Shown here: one piece after another, positions 19,794 through 30,156 of the stretch
How the letters are laid out: every line of letters begins with the position of its first letter
How positions within the stretch are numbered: position 1 is the first letter of the stretch
Assembly: GCF_006716695.1 (NCBI RefSeq)
Contig: NZ_VFPN01000001.1
Span: 496,001 to 560,000, forward strand
Length of the DNA: 64,000 bases
Direction: 5' to 3'
Source: Klugiella xanthotipulae
GTDB lineage: Bacteria; Actinomycetota; Actinomycetes; Actinomycetales; Microbacteriaceae
Position numbers and translations under genes: made by a program
The notes under the pieces: model-generated
What the model saw: the letters and a program-made list of their open reading frames with translations, nothing else
The model's database searches: none
What the model was told of the DNA's origin: nothing

Positions 19794-21116
19794 GTGGCCG
19801 TTTCTGGGTGGTTTGTGCTCCTCGTTCTCCTCGGGGTGGTGCCCCTCGTGGGCACCAGCGTGGTGCTGGGGGATGCCGGTGATGGTGCCGTGTACGGTGC
19901 GCTGGGAGTCTGGCTGGCGCTGTGTCTGCTGCTGGGCATCCTCGACCTGTTTCTCGCCGCCCCGGCACGCCGGATGACCGTGGAACGTCGCCCCATCGCC
20001 AAGATTCGCCTCGGTCAGAGCGCCCGCAGCGAGCTGGTCCTGGGGAACCCCTCCGCGCGCGGCCTGCGCGGGATGGTCCGCGACGGCTGGGAGCCCTCCG
20101 CTCGGGCCGTCCCCAGCCGCCAGCGGATACGGGTACCCCCTCACGAACGCCGCGTCATCGCCGTGACCCTCACGCCGTTTCGGCGGGGCGAACGGACGAG
20201 CCCCCACGTCACCGTGCGGGCGTTTGGTCCGCTCCGGTTGTGGGCGCGCCAGGCCACACACGCCGTACCGGGAACCATCCGTGTGATCCCACCCTTCCAC
20301 TCGCGGCGGCACCTACCCTCGCTCATCGCGCAGCTCACAGAGATGGACGGCCGAACCCACACGATGCTGCGGGGTGCGGGAACCGAGTTCGACTCCCTGC
20401 GTGAGTATGTGCGCGGCGACGATGTGCGCTCGATTGACTGGCGGGCCACCGCCCGACGCGGGGATGTTGTCGTGCGCACCTGGCGGCCGGAGCGGGACCG
20501 GCGCGTGATCATCCTCGTGGACTCGGGGCGCACCTCCGCCGCCCGAATCGACAACGAGCCACGCATCGACACCTCGTTTGAGGCGGCGCTGCTCCTGACC
20601 GCCCTCGCCCACTCCGCCGGTGACCGCGTGGACTGCGTGGTGCATGACCAGCGCACCCGCGCCCGGGTGCGCGGCACGGGCGGGGCCACCCAACTCTCCC
20701 GCATGGTGGATGCGCTGGCCCCCGTCACCCCCGAACTCATCGAAACCGACTGGGCCGCCCTGCCCGGGCTCGTCCGAAACGTCACCACCCAGCGCTCACT
20801 CGTGGTGCTCCTGACCACCGCAGACTCCCCCGGCACGGCACGGCCGCTGCTCGCAATGCTGCCGCAGCTCACGACGAAGCACACGGTCGTGGTCGCCGGG
20901 GTGACCGACCCGCTGCTCCTCGAGGCGGCCGCGGCCCGTACCGACCGGGACGAAACCTACCGCGCGGCGGCGGCCGAGCAGGCACTGGCCGACCGGCGGC
21001 GAGTTGACGCCGCGATCCGGCTATGCGGGGCGATCCCGCTGAGCGCGACCCCCCAGGAGTTGCCGCCCGCCCTGGCCCGGCGCTACCTGGCGCTCAAGGC
21101 CTCGGGCGCGCTGTAG
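19794..21116 (+). CDS. DUF58 domain protein
   Basis: A 440-residue protein with two N-terminal membrane segments (about 4-22 and 33-53) and the DUF58 signature GTEFDSLREYVRGDDVRSIDW followed by an incomplete VWA-like fold (VIILVDSGRTSA). Start GTG 19794 is 2 nt after the moxR stop. DUF58 proteins are typical MoxR partners. Last gene of the operon; the SDR gene is convergent. Confidence 0.9.
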   Translation: MAVSGWFVLLVLLGVVPLVGTSVVLGDAGDGAVYGALGVWLALCLLLGILDLFLAAPARRMTVERRPIAKIRLGQSARSELVLGNPSARGLRGMVRDGWEPSARAVPSRQRIRVPPHERRVIAVTLTPFRRGERTSPHVTVRAFGPLRLWARQATHAVPGTIRVIPPFHSRRHLPSLIAQLTEMDGRTHTMLRGAGTEFDSLREYVRGDDVRSIDWRATARRGDVVVRTWRPERDRRVIILVDSGRTSAARIDNEPRIDTSFEAALLLTALAHSAGDRVDCVVHDQRTRARVRGTGGATQLSRMVDALAPVTPELIETDWAALPGLVRNVTTQRSLVVLLTTADSPGTARPLLAMLPQLTTKHTVVVAGVTDPLLLEAAAARTDRDETYRAAAAEQALADRRRVDAAIRLCGAIPLSATPQELPPALARRYLALKASGAL

Positions 21117-21134
21117 CCGTGCGGCTGGGTGTGG

Positions 21135-22610
21135 TTACCAGGCGGCGGGTTTGTAGTCCTTGAGGAAAACGCCGTAGAGGTCAACACCCTCCTCGCCCTG
21201 CACGATGGGGTCGTAGACGCGGGCAGCACCATCCACCAGGTCAAGCGGGGCGTGGAAGCCCTCTTCGGCCAGGCGCACCTTGGTGGGGTGAGGGCGCTCA
21301 TCGGTGATCCAGCCGGTATCGACGCTCGTCATCAGGATGCCGTCGCTCAGCATCTCCTCGGCGCTCGTGCGCGTGAGCATATTCATGGCGGCCTTCGCCA
21401 TATTGGTGTGCGGATGCCCCGACCCCTTATAGCGGCGGGCAAACTGGCCCTCCATGGCCGACACATTGACCACGTACGTGCGGCGAGCATCCGAGGCCGC
21501 CAGCGAGGAGCGCAACCGGCTAATCAGGATGAACGGGGCCGTGGTGTTGCACAGCTGCACTTCAAGCATTTCGAGCGGATCAACGTGTTCCACGTTGTGC
21601 GTCCAGCTGTTGGCGTGGTGGTGGTCGGGGAGGAGACCACCGGCGTCAATCGCGGTGCCGTCGGCCAGTTTCTCCAGGGAGGAGGACCCGGCCGCCATCG
21701 CGAGAGTGGCGAGCGAATCCGCGGTAATTCGGTTGGCCCCGGGGGCGGTCGCGGCGAGCAGCGGCTGCGCGGCGACCGAGGCGGCGAGAGCCTGCGGGTG
21801 CGGGTCGTTGGTGTGCCCGAAGGTGACGAGCTCGGGCAACGGACCGGCGGGCAGCGGCTCCAGTTCGGCCTCGGCGAGGGGGGCGTAGGAGCGCGGTGAC
21901 CGCTTCACCGTCTGGGCGGCGTTATTGATCAGGATATCGAGGGGGCCATCGGCCGCCACCGCGTCGGCCAGGCTCATCACCTGGGCCGGGTCGCGCAGGT
22001 CGATACCGACCACCTTGAAGCGGTGCAGCCACTCGGCGGAGTCTGGCAGCTGCGCGAAGCGACGCACCGCATCCCGGGGAAAGCGCGTGGTAATCGTGGT
22101 GTGCGCTCCGTCACGCAGCAGGCGCAACGCGATGTGCATCCCGATCTTGGCCCGGCCTCCCGTGAGCAGCGCGCGCTTCCCCGTGAGGTCGGCGTGGGCG
22201 TGACGTTTGCTGTGACTGAACGCGGCGCACTCGGGGCACAGCTGGTGGTAGAAGGCGTCCACCAGGGTGTACCGGTTTTTGCAGATGTAGCAGGCGCGCG
22301 GTGTGATGAGTTCCCCGGCGAGGGGGGCCTCGACGCTGGGGGCCAGGTCGAGGCCGCGGGTCTCATCGTCGATGCGGTCGGCCGCGCCCGTTGCGGTGGC
22401 CTGGATGACGGCGCGGTCGGCGGCCGCCTCGGCATCGCGCTTGAGGCGGCGCTTGTGGTTCTTGGCCTCCTTAAACATCTTGCCGGTAGCCTGGCGCACG
22501 GCGATGAAATCGGGGTGTTCACGGTCAAGCAGGTGCAGGCTGCCGAGCACACGCAGGGCGGTCTCGATGTCCTGCGGGCTGAAGAGATCGGATGCCTGGG
22601 GCTCGGTCAT
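21135..22610 (-). CDS. SDR-family protein with N-terminal zinc-ribbon
   Basis: A 491-residue protein. Residues 1-100 are helical and charged, 107-128 form a four-Cys ribbon (CYIC and CPEC), and from about 145 there is a Rossmann fold (LLTGGRAKIGMHIAL, NNAAQTVKR). The region that should carry the catalytic YxxxK reads HTNMAKAAMNM, so the Lys is kept but the Tyr is replaced by Thr; catalysis by the usual SDR mechanism is doubtful. Start ATG 22610 is chosen over an upstream frame start at 22715, which lacks family resemblance. Confidence 0.85.
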   Translation of the reverse strand: MTEPQASDLFSPQDIETALRVLGSLHLLDREHPDFIAVRQATGKMFKEAKNHKRRLKRDAEAAADRAVIQATATGAADRIDDETRGLDLAPSVEAPLAGELITPRACYICKNRYTLVDAFYHQLCPECAAFSHSKRHAHADLTGKRALLTGGRAKIGMHIALRLLRDGAHTTITTRFPRDAVRRFAQLPDSAEWLHRFKVVGIDLRDPAQVMSLADAVAADGPLDILINNAAQTVKRSPRSYAPLAEAELEPLPAGPLPELVTFGHTNDPHPQALAASVAAQPLLAATAPGANRITADSLATLAMAAGSSSLEKLADGTAIDAGGLLPDHHHANSWTHNVEHVDPLEMLEVQLCNTTAPFILISRLRSSLAASDARRTYVVNVSAMEGQFARRYKGSGHPHTNMAKAAMNMLTRTSAEEMLSDGILMTSVDTGWITDERPHPTKVRLAEEGFHAPLDLVDGAARVYDPIVQGEEGVDLYGVFLKDYKPAAW

Positions 22611-22819
22611 GACGGGATGTGTCCTTATTGCTGAGAAACGGCTCGCGAAAGCGGCCAGGGCGCGGGCTCGTACGGGGGCGTGACCGGCGAGCGGGACGGG
22701 CACAACCGTGCGCACCGCCCAGATGAGTGTACCCGGCCATACTGGACGTGGGACGGGTGAGCGGTGCGTGTGTGTTGCCGCGGGCGTGAGCCCCGGAGGC
22801 AGCGAGGCTTCTTCCGCGC

Positions 22820-24796
22820 CTAGCCTCCCCGAATGCCATCTGCAGGATCACAAATAGCCGCGATGAAAGCCGGGTAGGTCGCCGAGAGCGCACCAGTAAC
22901 AAGACCCGCCCCCACCCCGAGAAGGATAGATAGGGGGTTAAGAACGATTGACCAACCTTGGCTGGCACACACCGCAACCACCGCAACCACTCCAACTGCT
23001 CCACCCGCAACACCACCGGCTAGCCCAATGGCCAAACCCTCTGACATAAAAAGCCTCCACACGGATGCGCGGCTAGCACCCAGTGCGCGCCTGAGAGCAA
23101 TCTCAGCAGAGCGTGATTGAACCGACAAATACATAGCTGTTGCGGCACTCATAGTAACGAGAGCCAGAAGAACCCAGGATATTGTCGCGATAAACGCGCC
23201 CAAATCCGACGCCACACCACGTTGTAAATATCGAAGGTCAGCAACTGTCTGCACAGAAATTATTCCCGTATTGTCGGGACTCAGAACGTAGGGAATTGCT
23301 TCAGCAACCGGGGCAGGGTAGCCCGGTACGGTACGGACAATAAACCTAGAATCTGCATAATTGTTTACATGATCGAGCATAGAACGAGACAATAGAATAG
23401 AATTATCCATATCGGCCATCCCTGCTTTTCCTTTCACAATCCCAACAATCGAAACACTTTGACCATTAATCCAAATAGCTCGATCAGGTCCAGCTTCAGA
23501 AATTCCAAGATCTTCCGCAATCTTCTGACCCAGGACGGCACTGTTTCCCTCCCAGCCAGAGTCGAGCAAAATTGGTGCGTTATTTGGAATAACTATCATG
23601 TTGTTTATCGCAAAAAATCCTGAATTGACAATGCTAATATTTCCCAATTCACCTTCCTGGCCAGAGACCGACCCCCATGGCAGCAAGCTAACATGATTAC
23701 CGCCCGCACCGGCTCGAATTTGGAGGCCGACACCGACAACTCCAGGCAGCCGAAGAATTCGATGAACACCGCTCTCATCGGAATCAGGATCGTAACGAGG
23801 ATCAGTATTCGAAATTCCTCGCCAACTATATGTAATCTCGTCCAAAGCAGCTGCCGTCAACCTCTCGGAAACTTGCGAGGCCGCACTCTCACTTATTCCT
23901 ACTGAAGCGACAAGACCGCCCGCCCCTAGTAAAAAAGCAATCAAAAGCAGCAACGACCTAGCAGGCTTACTCGAATGATTAGAGATTGCATCAATAAACT
24001 CACCCCAGAAACCACGAAAGAATAAGGAGACACGATTAGGAAGTGAATTATGTATTTTTTCTTTAAAGGGAAGCAATCCATTGATATTCGATTCCCATTC
24101 AATACAATCTTCTACATCACCAACTATCCCATCGACGATTTTAATCGACCTGTCAGCCGAAGCCGCAATCGTTGGATCATGAGTAATTACAACAACAGTA
24201 ACGCCAGACAAGCTGAGCTTTTTTAAATGTTCAAGAATAATACGACTATTCTCAGAGTCAAGAGACCCAGTTGGTTCATCTGCTAGCAAGACTAATGGGC
24301 CTGGAGCTATAGCCCTTGCTAAGGCAACCCTTTGCCTCTCTCCGCCAGAAAGCGTCTTACCCAGCACGTTTGCTCTGTGCGAAAGACCAAACCGGTTAAG
24401 AACAGAACGAACCGCACTGAATTGCTCAGCGGGCGGATCCCTCCGAATCCTCAGACCGAGAGCTATATTCCCCGCGGCACTATCTTCCGGAATGATATAT
24501 GACGACTGAAAGACAAAACCAAAAATTTCTCGACGGACACGATTCAACTCCGACTCACTATATTGAGAAACTTCTTTTCCGTCAAGAAAGTACTTTCCTC
24601 CACTATATCTACTCAGAAGGCCGAGAATATTCAGAAGCGTTGACTTTCCTGACCCAGAAGGTCCGACAATAGCAACAAACTCACCAGGAAATATATCAAA
24701 ATTGATAGATCTTAGAACCGTTGTACGAACAGAATCCGTGTAGGTTTTCTCAACACCTCGAAGAGAAATTATTGGATTTTTAGAACTTCGACCCAT
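22820..24796 (-). CDS. MacB-type ABC transporter, ATPase-permease fusion
   Basis: A 658-residue protein. The N-terminal ~230 residues are an ABC ATPase of the LolD/MacB type (Walker A GPSGSGKS 45-52, signature LSGGERQRVALARA, Walker B LLADEPTGSLDSE). It is fused to an FtsX-like permease: a helix about 270-292, a large extracytoplasmic domain about 295-525, then three helices toward the C-terminus, with SAEIALRRALGASRASVWRL in the FtsX motif. MacB-type proteins move substrates such as peptides or lipids across the envelope with an adaptor protein, which is encoded just upstream. The gene is clearly AT-richer than its neighbours, suggesting acquisition. Confidence 0.9.
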   Translation of the reverse strand: MGRSSKNPIISLRGVEKTYTDSVRTTVLRSINFDIFPGEFVAIVGPSGSGKSTLLNILGLLSRYSGGKYFLDGKEVSQYSESELNRVRREIFGFVFQSSYIIPEDSAAGNIALGLRIRRDPPAEQFSAVRSVLNRFGLSHRANVLGKTLSGGERQRVALARAIAPGPLVLLADEPTGSLDSENSRIILEHLKKLSLSGVTVVVITHDPTIAASADRSIKIVDGIVGDVEDCIEWESNINGLLPFKEKIHNSLPNRVSLFFRGFWGEFIDAISNHSSKPARSLLLLIAFLLGAGGLVASVGISESAASQVSERLTAAALDEITYSWRGISNTDPRYDPDSDESGVHRILRLPGVVGVGLQIRAGAGGNHVSLLPWGSVSGQEGELGNISIVNSGFFAINNMIVIPNNAPILLDSGWEGNSAVLGQKIAEDLGISEAGPDRAIWINGQSVSIVGIVKGKAGMADMDNSILLSRSMLDHVNNYADSRFIVRTVPGYPAPVAEAIPYVLSPDNTGIISVQTVADLRYLQRGVASDLGAFIATISWVLLALVTMSAATAMYLSVQSRSAEIALRRALGASRASVWRLFMSEGLAIGLAGGVAGGAVGVVAVVAVCASQGWSIVLNPLSILLGVGAGLVTGALSATYPAFIAAICDPADGIRGG

Positions 24797-24802
24797 TCCA
24801 AA

Positions 24803-26035
24803 CTACCCCGAGACCACTATATTAGCGCCTACGGGCAGATCTTTATTTTCTTCAATAGACGCCCACCCTTTATTTTGTTTCAGAACGACAACATAAACAC
24901 GATTTCTCGAGGAAGAATCATCATTAGTATTTGGAAGCTCCACATAACTTCCACTATTATCTTGGTGAATTGCGACTAGCGGAATAGCCGGGCCCGCAAT
25001 TTCTTCCGTTATCGAAGAGATAGATATAGGTATAGATCTATCAAAAGGTTCATCTAGTTTCGGAAGTTGAATTGCAACGTCATATCCGGCAGATACCCCA
25101 TCTGATTCAGATTTATATGGTCCGATTGATGTGACAGTTGATTCAAGTGGTGCGTTGGCACCAAACAATAGATTTACGCGATCACCAACAACATAGGAAT
25201 CTATTTGCGCGGTAGAGACACGGCCAACAATAATGTCGGGGCTCGTTTGCAATTTTGCAAGCGGAACTTCGGATGTCAAGATTGTTCCGACTCTGGCAGC
25301 CTGTAGAACAGTTGCCTCCGCTGAAACAACTGGTACAAGTTCATTAAGAGAGACTCCCTGAATTCCGTCTGAAATGTAGGGTAAAGTGTAACCTGACGCC
25401 GCGTAAAGACGTCGCATAGCGTCAAAAGTACCCCAGTCAAATCGGCCAGTTTCCTTCACGCCCAAATACCCCATGCTAATAAGCATTTTCTGTATTCCTT
25501 GAACGTCATTCCCTTGTGACTCCATCGAGATATTTCGATACAAAGGAATACTATCTGGAACAGCGATAAGCGGCCGTCCAGAAACTTCTCCCAACAAAGT
25601 ACCATAGCCAACTTGATCTCCAATACTTATTGTCTGTAACGAAACAACGGATCGACTGGAATTTTGACTAGATGAAGATTCAATCTCTGAAGTGTCAACT
25701 TTTTCCTGGGTAGCAATATCATCGCTTGCATCAACCGATGAAGCGCTTGCGGGAACCTCCGTAACATTAATAATTTGAACATTACCAGTTTGTATAGTCC
25801 CCGTCACGGTTGATCCTGCAGAGACTACACGCTCTTCCACTTTTGCAGTTACTTCAAGCACAGTATCCGAAGATTCTAAAGCAATATTATTTGGTGACTG
25901 AAAAAACAGACCAGCTCCAAACGCACTCCCCATAAGCAAAAAGACAACGATAAGGAAAAGTACAATACGCTTCGGATATCTTAGTCTGCTAAGGTTTGGC
26001 TCATCATCCTGGTCCTCACTGATCAGATCAGACAC
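24803..26035 (-). CDS. Adaptor-like membrane protein with peptidoglycan-binding domain
   Basis: A 410-residue single-pass protein: short cytoplasmic N-terminus, membrane helix about 25-47, then an extracytoplasmic part that alternates a beta-rich hairpin (adaptor/HlyD-like) with a PG_binding_1-like module (GNDVQGIQKMLISMGYLG ... FDWGTFDAMRRLYAASGY, about 175-220). The layout resembles RND/MacB adaptor proteins of Gram-positives that carry a peptidoglycan anchor. Six nt separate it from the MacB gene, so it is very likely the partner of that transporter. AT-rich codon usage. Confidence 0.8.
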   Translation of the reverse strand: MSDLISEDQDDEPNLSRLRYPKRIVLFLIVVFLLMGSAFGAGLFFQSPNNIALESSDTVLEVTAKVEERVVSAGSTVTGTIQTGNVQIINVTEVPASASSVDASDDIATQEKVDTSEIESSSSQNSSRSVVSLQTISIGDQVGYGTLLGEVSGRPLIAVPDSIPLYRNISMESQGNDVQGIQKMLISMGYLGVKETGRFDWGTFDAMRRLYAASGYTLPYISDGIQGVSLNELVPVVSAEATVLQAARVGTILTSEVPLAKLQTSPDIIVGRVSTAQIDSYVVGDRVNLLFGANAPLESTVTSIGPYKSESDGVSAGYDVAIQLPKLDEPFDRSIPISISSITEEIAGPAIPLVAIHQDNSGSYVELPNTNDDSSSRNRVYVVVLKQNKGWASIEENKDLPVGANIVVSG

Positions 26036-26079
26036 ATTATTCCTCTACCATTTACAAAAATCACTGCTTGCTAGTCCCA

Positions 26080-26955
26080 CTATCCCTCAAGCAAGATTTT
26101 TTGTGCCGCAGCTACTCGCTCTTTGGCAGTTTCTTGCAGTTCGTTAAAAATCGCTTGATTTTCTTCGATAAAATATGCTTGATATCGCGCTTCGATATTG
26201 GATAATTTTTGCACAGTTAAATTTCGATCCGAGCATTCAGCCGCCGTGGCAAATGATTTACGAAGAGCTTCGTCTGAGAGAGATTCATCGTTGAGAATCT
26301 GTAATCCGTCATGCGCGCTTGGGTCAAGCTGATATCCTTTGTCAACGACACATTTTTGCCAGATCTCTATAATCTCTTTAGCTTCAGTGGAGTTGAGAGT
26401 TTTCTCATAGGATGCGCTACTACCTTCCAACAGAGCATTAGGGGATTCTTCGTCGCTCTGAAACGTCTTCGAATCAAGAATTTCTATTGAATCAACGGAG
26501 AACTGACATTTCATTAATTCCGCTGAAACCTGTTCATCTTCGATCTCAATTGGCGCAGGCGTGTTTCCCTCTGGGCCATATTGAGCGACGTAATCAGCGT
26601 TCCAGTAACCATAACGCCAACTAGGCATCGATGCACTATCCGATTTTGCCGCCTCGAGATAAGGATCACTCAACCCTTTTTTCTTCATACACGCGTCAAG
26701 GACAGTTCTATTTGCTCTATCTACTGTACGTTCATCCTCTAACGACATTCCATATTGGTCAATTGGAAAAAATATCTGCATCGACTCTGCATCGATTTGT
26801 GCAGCTGCTTCGGGAAGTTCACTTAAGGCTGGAAAATCTATTTTCTGGATAGAGGTTTCACTATTTTCCGCCGAGCATCCCATCACCACAAAAGCTACTA
26901 TTATGGTTATTGCGAGAGATTTATACGCACGACATTGGGGGGAAGTTAAATTCAT
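26080..26955 (-). CDS. Putative lipoprotein of unknown function
   Basis: About 291 residues with a signal peptide and lipobox-like VVMGC (Cys27), followed by an acidic helical region containing Cys residues in conserved-looking contexts (DACMKKKGL, LMKCQFS, QKCVVDKGY, TAAECSD). This Cys-in-helix pattern resembles secreted actinobacterial proteins next to MacB/adaptor pairs, but I do not recognise a named family. It is the first of three same-strand genes (lipoprotein, adaptor, ABC). The ATG at 26955 is preferred; a GTG 12 nt upstream is possible. Confidence 0.72.
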   Translation of the reverse strand: MNLTSPQCRAYKSLAITIIVAFVVMGCSAENSETSIQKIDFPALSELPEAAAQIDAESMQIFFPIDQYGMSLEDERTVDRANRTVLDACMKKKGLSDPYLEAAKSDSASMPSWRYGYWNADYVAQYGPEGNTPAPIEIEDEQVSAELMKCQFSVDSIEILDSKTFQSDEESPNALLEGSSASYEKTLNSTEAKEIIEIWQKCVVDKGYQLDPSAHDGLQILNDESLSDEALRKSFATAAECSDRNLTVQKLSNIEARYQAYFIEENQAIFNELQETAKERVAAAQKILLEG

Positions 26956-26979
26956 TTTTATTCTCACTGCTTATCGTAA

Positions 26980-27013
26980 CAGACGGCCCCGACGTACACG
27001 AAGAGGCCGTCTG
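26980..27013 (-). terminator. Hairpin downstream of the I36-like gene
   Basis: CAGACGGCC (26980-26988) pairs with GGCCGTCTG (27005-27013). It lies between the stop of the I36-like gene and the lipoprotein gene on the same strand. T-richness on the minus strand is weak; on the plus strand the downstream sequence is T-rich. Confidence 0.6.
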
Positions 27014-27021
27014 AAATATTT

Positions 27022-27438
27022 TTATTTGCTAGGCTTTGAGCTTCTAATAATATCGTTCCAGCCGGTTCCCCACAGATTTGCCCAGTTTTTATGATTGGCA
27101 GTGGTTGGCGGCGGAACAATTTTTACCTCACCACTATAATTTGCTCCTTTATAAAAGTAAACGCTTGCGTTTCGAAAGTTAAAGAGAGAAGAAACACTGT
27201 TACGGTGAGGTCCGTCATGGGACCCCACCCCAACCGCTAGAGATACAAAATTTGTGACATAATTTGCGTCCGTCCAGACACAGTATTTATCTATGGGGCA
27301 ATCTTCCCATTTAGTATTTACCACTCCCGTGCTAACGGGTGCAGCTTGGGCAGGTGCAGCGATAACAGCACTCAACCCGACTCCAAGGCAGATCGCAGCG
27401 GCTGCTGTGGTTAGCTTCTTGCGCACAGAATGTCTCAC
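27022..27438 (-). CDS. Secreted peptidase inhibitor family I36-like protein
   Basis: About 138 residues: signal peptide (KKLTTAAAAICLGVGL followed by SAVIAAPAQA, cleavage after AQA) and a small mature domain with CPIDKYCVWTDANY and a conserved Trp/Gly-rich end (NLWGTGWNDIIRS). This matches the beta/gamma-crystallin-like I36 (SMPI) inhibitor style common in actinobacteria; whether it inhibits a protease is inference. The start is uncertain: GTG 27438 or GTG 27426; the frame is open to 27531. Lies at the head of the AT-richer island. Confidence 0.75.
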   Translation of the reverse strand: MRHSVRKKLTTAAAAICLGVGLSAVIAAPAQAAPVSTGVVNTKWEDCPIDKYCVWTDANYVTNFVSLAVGVGSHDGPHRNSVSSLFNFRNASVYFYKGANYSGEVKIVPPPTTANHKNWANLWGTGWNDIIRSSKPSK

Positions 27439-27639
27439 TTTCAACAAGGCCAACAAGGAACCTGCAAACCGTACCTGATATTTTGATGTACGTAAAGCAA
27501 GAACGCGTCTCACTCTGAACCGCGAGCGCAACCCCGCTCCCGTTTTTTCGATATTTAGGCATTGACCAGGTATTTTTGTACACCTTTTGCAGAAAAAAGT
27601 TGGCGCGCTGAACCATCAGCACTTCATTGGTTGCAATGG

Positions 27640-28647
27640 TCACGAGTTCTCGGAGAGCTCAGGCGCGTGTTCTATGCCGCCCCAAACCGCCGACGACGCA
27701 AACCGGATCCCCCACGTCACAACCCACTCGGCCCCCGGCAGCACCCACTCCAGGTTCTCGCCGCTGGCCAGCGCACCGCCCGGGGCCGTCATCGGCTCAA
27801 TCGCCACCGCGACATCCGTCACCGTATCGGTGCCAAATGCGCGCGTGGTAAAGACCTGCACACAGCGGATATTCTGGTCGCCCCACACCGTCAGCCGACG
27901 CCCGTCGGGCGCGGTCAGGGTGTGCTCGGTGACGCCGTCTCTCTGCTCCAGACCGCCAAACCCGGCATCAATACCCAGGGCACCCGACTCCCCCACCGCC
28001 TCGGCGAGAGCAGACACCCGCACACCGCCGCGCAGGTCGCGGTCGCTCCCCTCGACGGGGCGACTGCCGGTCACGTTCATCCGGCTGTCGGTCGTATAGA
28101 CCGTGTGTGCGTTGACCGTGAGGGTGAGTTCACCCGTGGGCACGCCACCGATCCTGAGGAAGGGGTGGGCACCGAGGGCCACCGGGGCCGGGGCATCCGA
28201 CAGGTTCTGGATGGCGTGGGTCACACGTATCCCGTCGCCGACCAGCTCGTAGGTGACCCGGGTGTCGAGGCGGAACGGGTAGCCGTGCTGCGGGTAGAGC
28301 GGGGCACCGAGCGTGAGCGAGGCGGCCGACCGGTCTACCACCCGGTAGGGTGCGTTGCGCAGGAGGCCGTGGATGGCGTTGCCGCGCGACACCTCGGTGA
28401 GGTCCAGCTGCTGCGCTGCACCGTGGAGGTGCCACACGCCGTCGCGCACGCGGTTGGGCCACGGCACGAGCACGATACCCGCGGCGAAGGGTGGCATCTG
28501 CTCGGCGGGGAACGGCTCAACCAGGTCAATGCCGTCGGCGGTCAGGATGCGCAGACCGGCGGCGCGCTCCGTGACGACGGCCCGCCACTCCACACCATCG
28601 TGGCGGGCGGTTAGCTCAAACTGTTCTCCGGTGGGTGCAGCACTCAT
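27640..28647 (-). CDS. galM: Aldose 1-epimerase family protein
   Basis: A galactose-mutarotase-like protein of about 335 residues with family motifs LVPWPNRVRDGVW, GNAIHGLLRNAPY (catalytic-type His), LGAHPFLRI (second His) and a late Glu (VAIEPMTAPGGA). It interconverts anomers of hexoses; the neighbouring divergent galT-galK genes support a Leloir-pathway role. I chose the ATG at 28647; the frame is open to a GTG at 28740 that would add a Pro/Ser-rich extension. The galTK operon diverges from the same ~290-nt region. Confidence 0.88.
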   Translation of the reverse strand: MSAAPTGEQFELTARHDGVEWRAVVTERAAGLRILTADGIDLVEPFPAEQMPPFAAGIVLVPWPNRVRDGVWHLHGAAQQLDLTEVSRGNAIHGLLRNAPYRVVDRSAASLTLGAPLYPQHGYPFRLDTRVTYELVGDGIRVTHAIQNLSDAPAPVALGAHPFLRIGGVPTGELTLTVNAHTVYTTDSRMNVTGSRPVEGSDRDLRGGVRVSALAEAVGESGALGIDAGFGGLEQRDGVTEHTLTAPDGRRLTVWGDQNIRCVQVFTTRAFGTDTVTDVAVAIEPMTAPGGALASGENLEWVLPGAEWVVTWGIRFASSAVWGGIEHAPELSENS

Positions 28648-28941
28648 CCCCCCACGATAGCTACTCGGCGGCGAGGAGCGGTAGCCCGGTGGCGACGAGG
28701 GCGCGGCGGGCGCGGGCAGGTCGGCGGCGGGGGTCTTCACTCTCCATACTTTATTTTCCTTGTTCTTTACTTAACTCAAGACGAAAGCAGTATTTTGGTG
28801 TCAGGTTCCCCGGGGAACACGGGCGGGTTTCCGCGGCAACTCACCGATCCCGCGCGCATATCGAACACACCAGCCAGACACACCGAGCACACACCGCTGA
28901 GCACACAACACAGAGCAGACAACACACAACACAGAGGCGTT
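28648..28941. other. Divergent regulatory region galM / galT
   Basis: No gene is seen here apart from the possible galM extension. The 28741-28800 stretch is AT-rich (promoter-like for both directions). From 28862 to 28936 the plus-strand leader is almost free of T and strongly CA-rich (repeats of ACACA), ending in AGAGG 5 nt before the galT start; it should be unstructured. Confidence 0.5.

Positions 28942-30152
<1,211 letters not shown>

Positions 30153-30156
<4 letters not shown>

Noticed and set aside
22820-27438. Lantibiotic biosynthesis cluster
   Set aside because: No LanM/LanB/LanC-type modification enzyme or short precursor peptide is visible; only export-type and secreted proteins.
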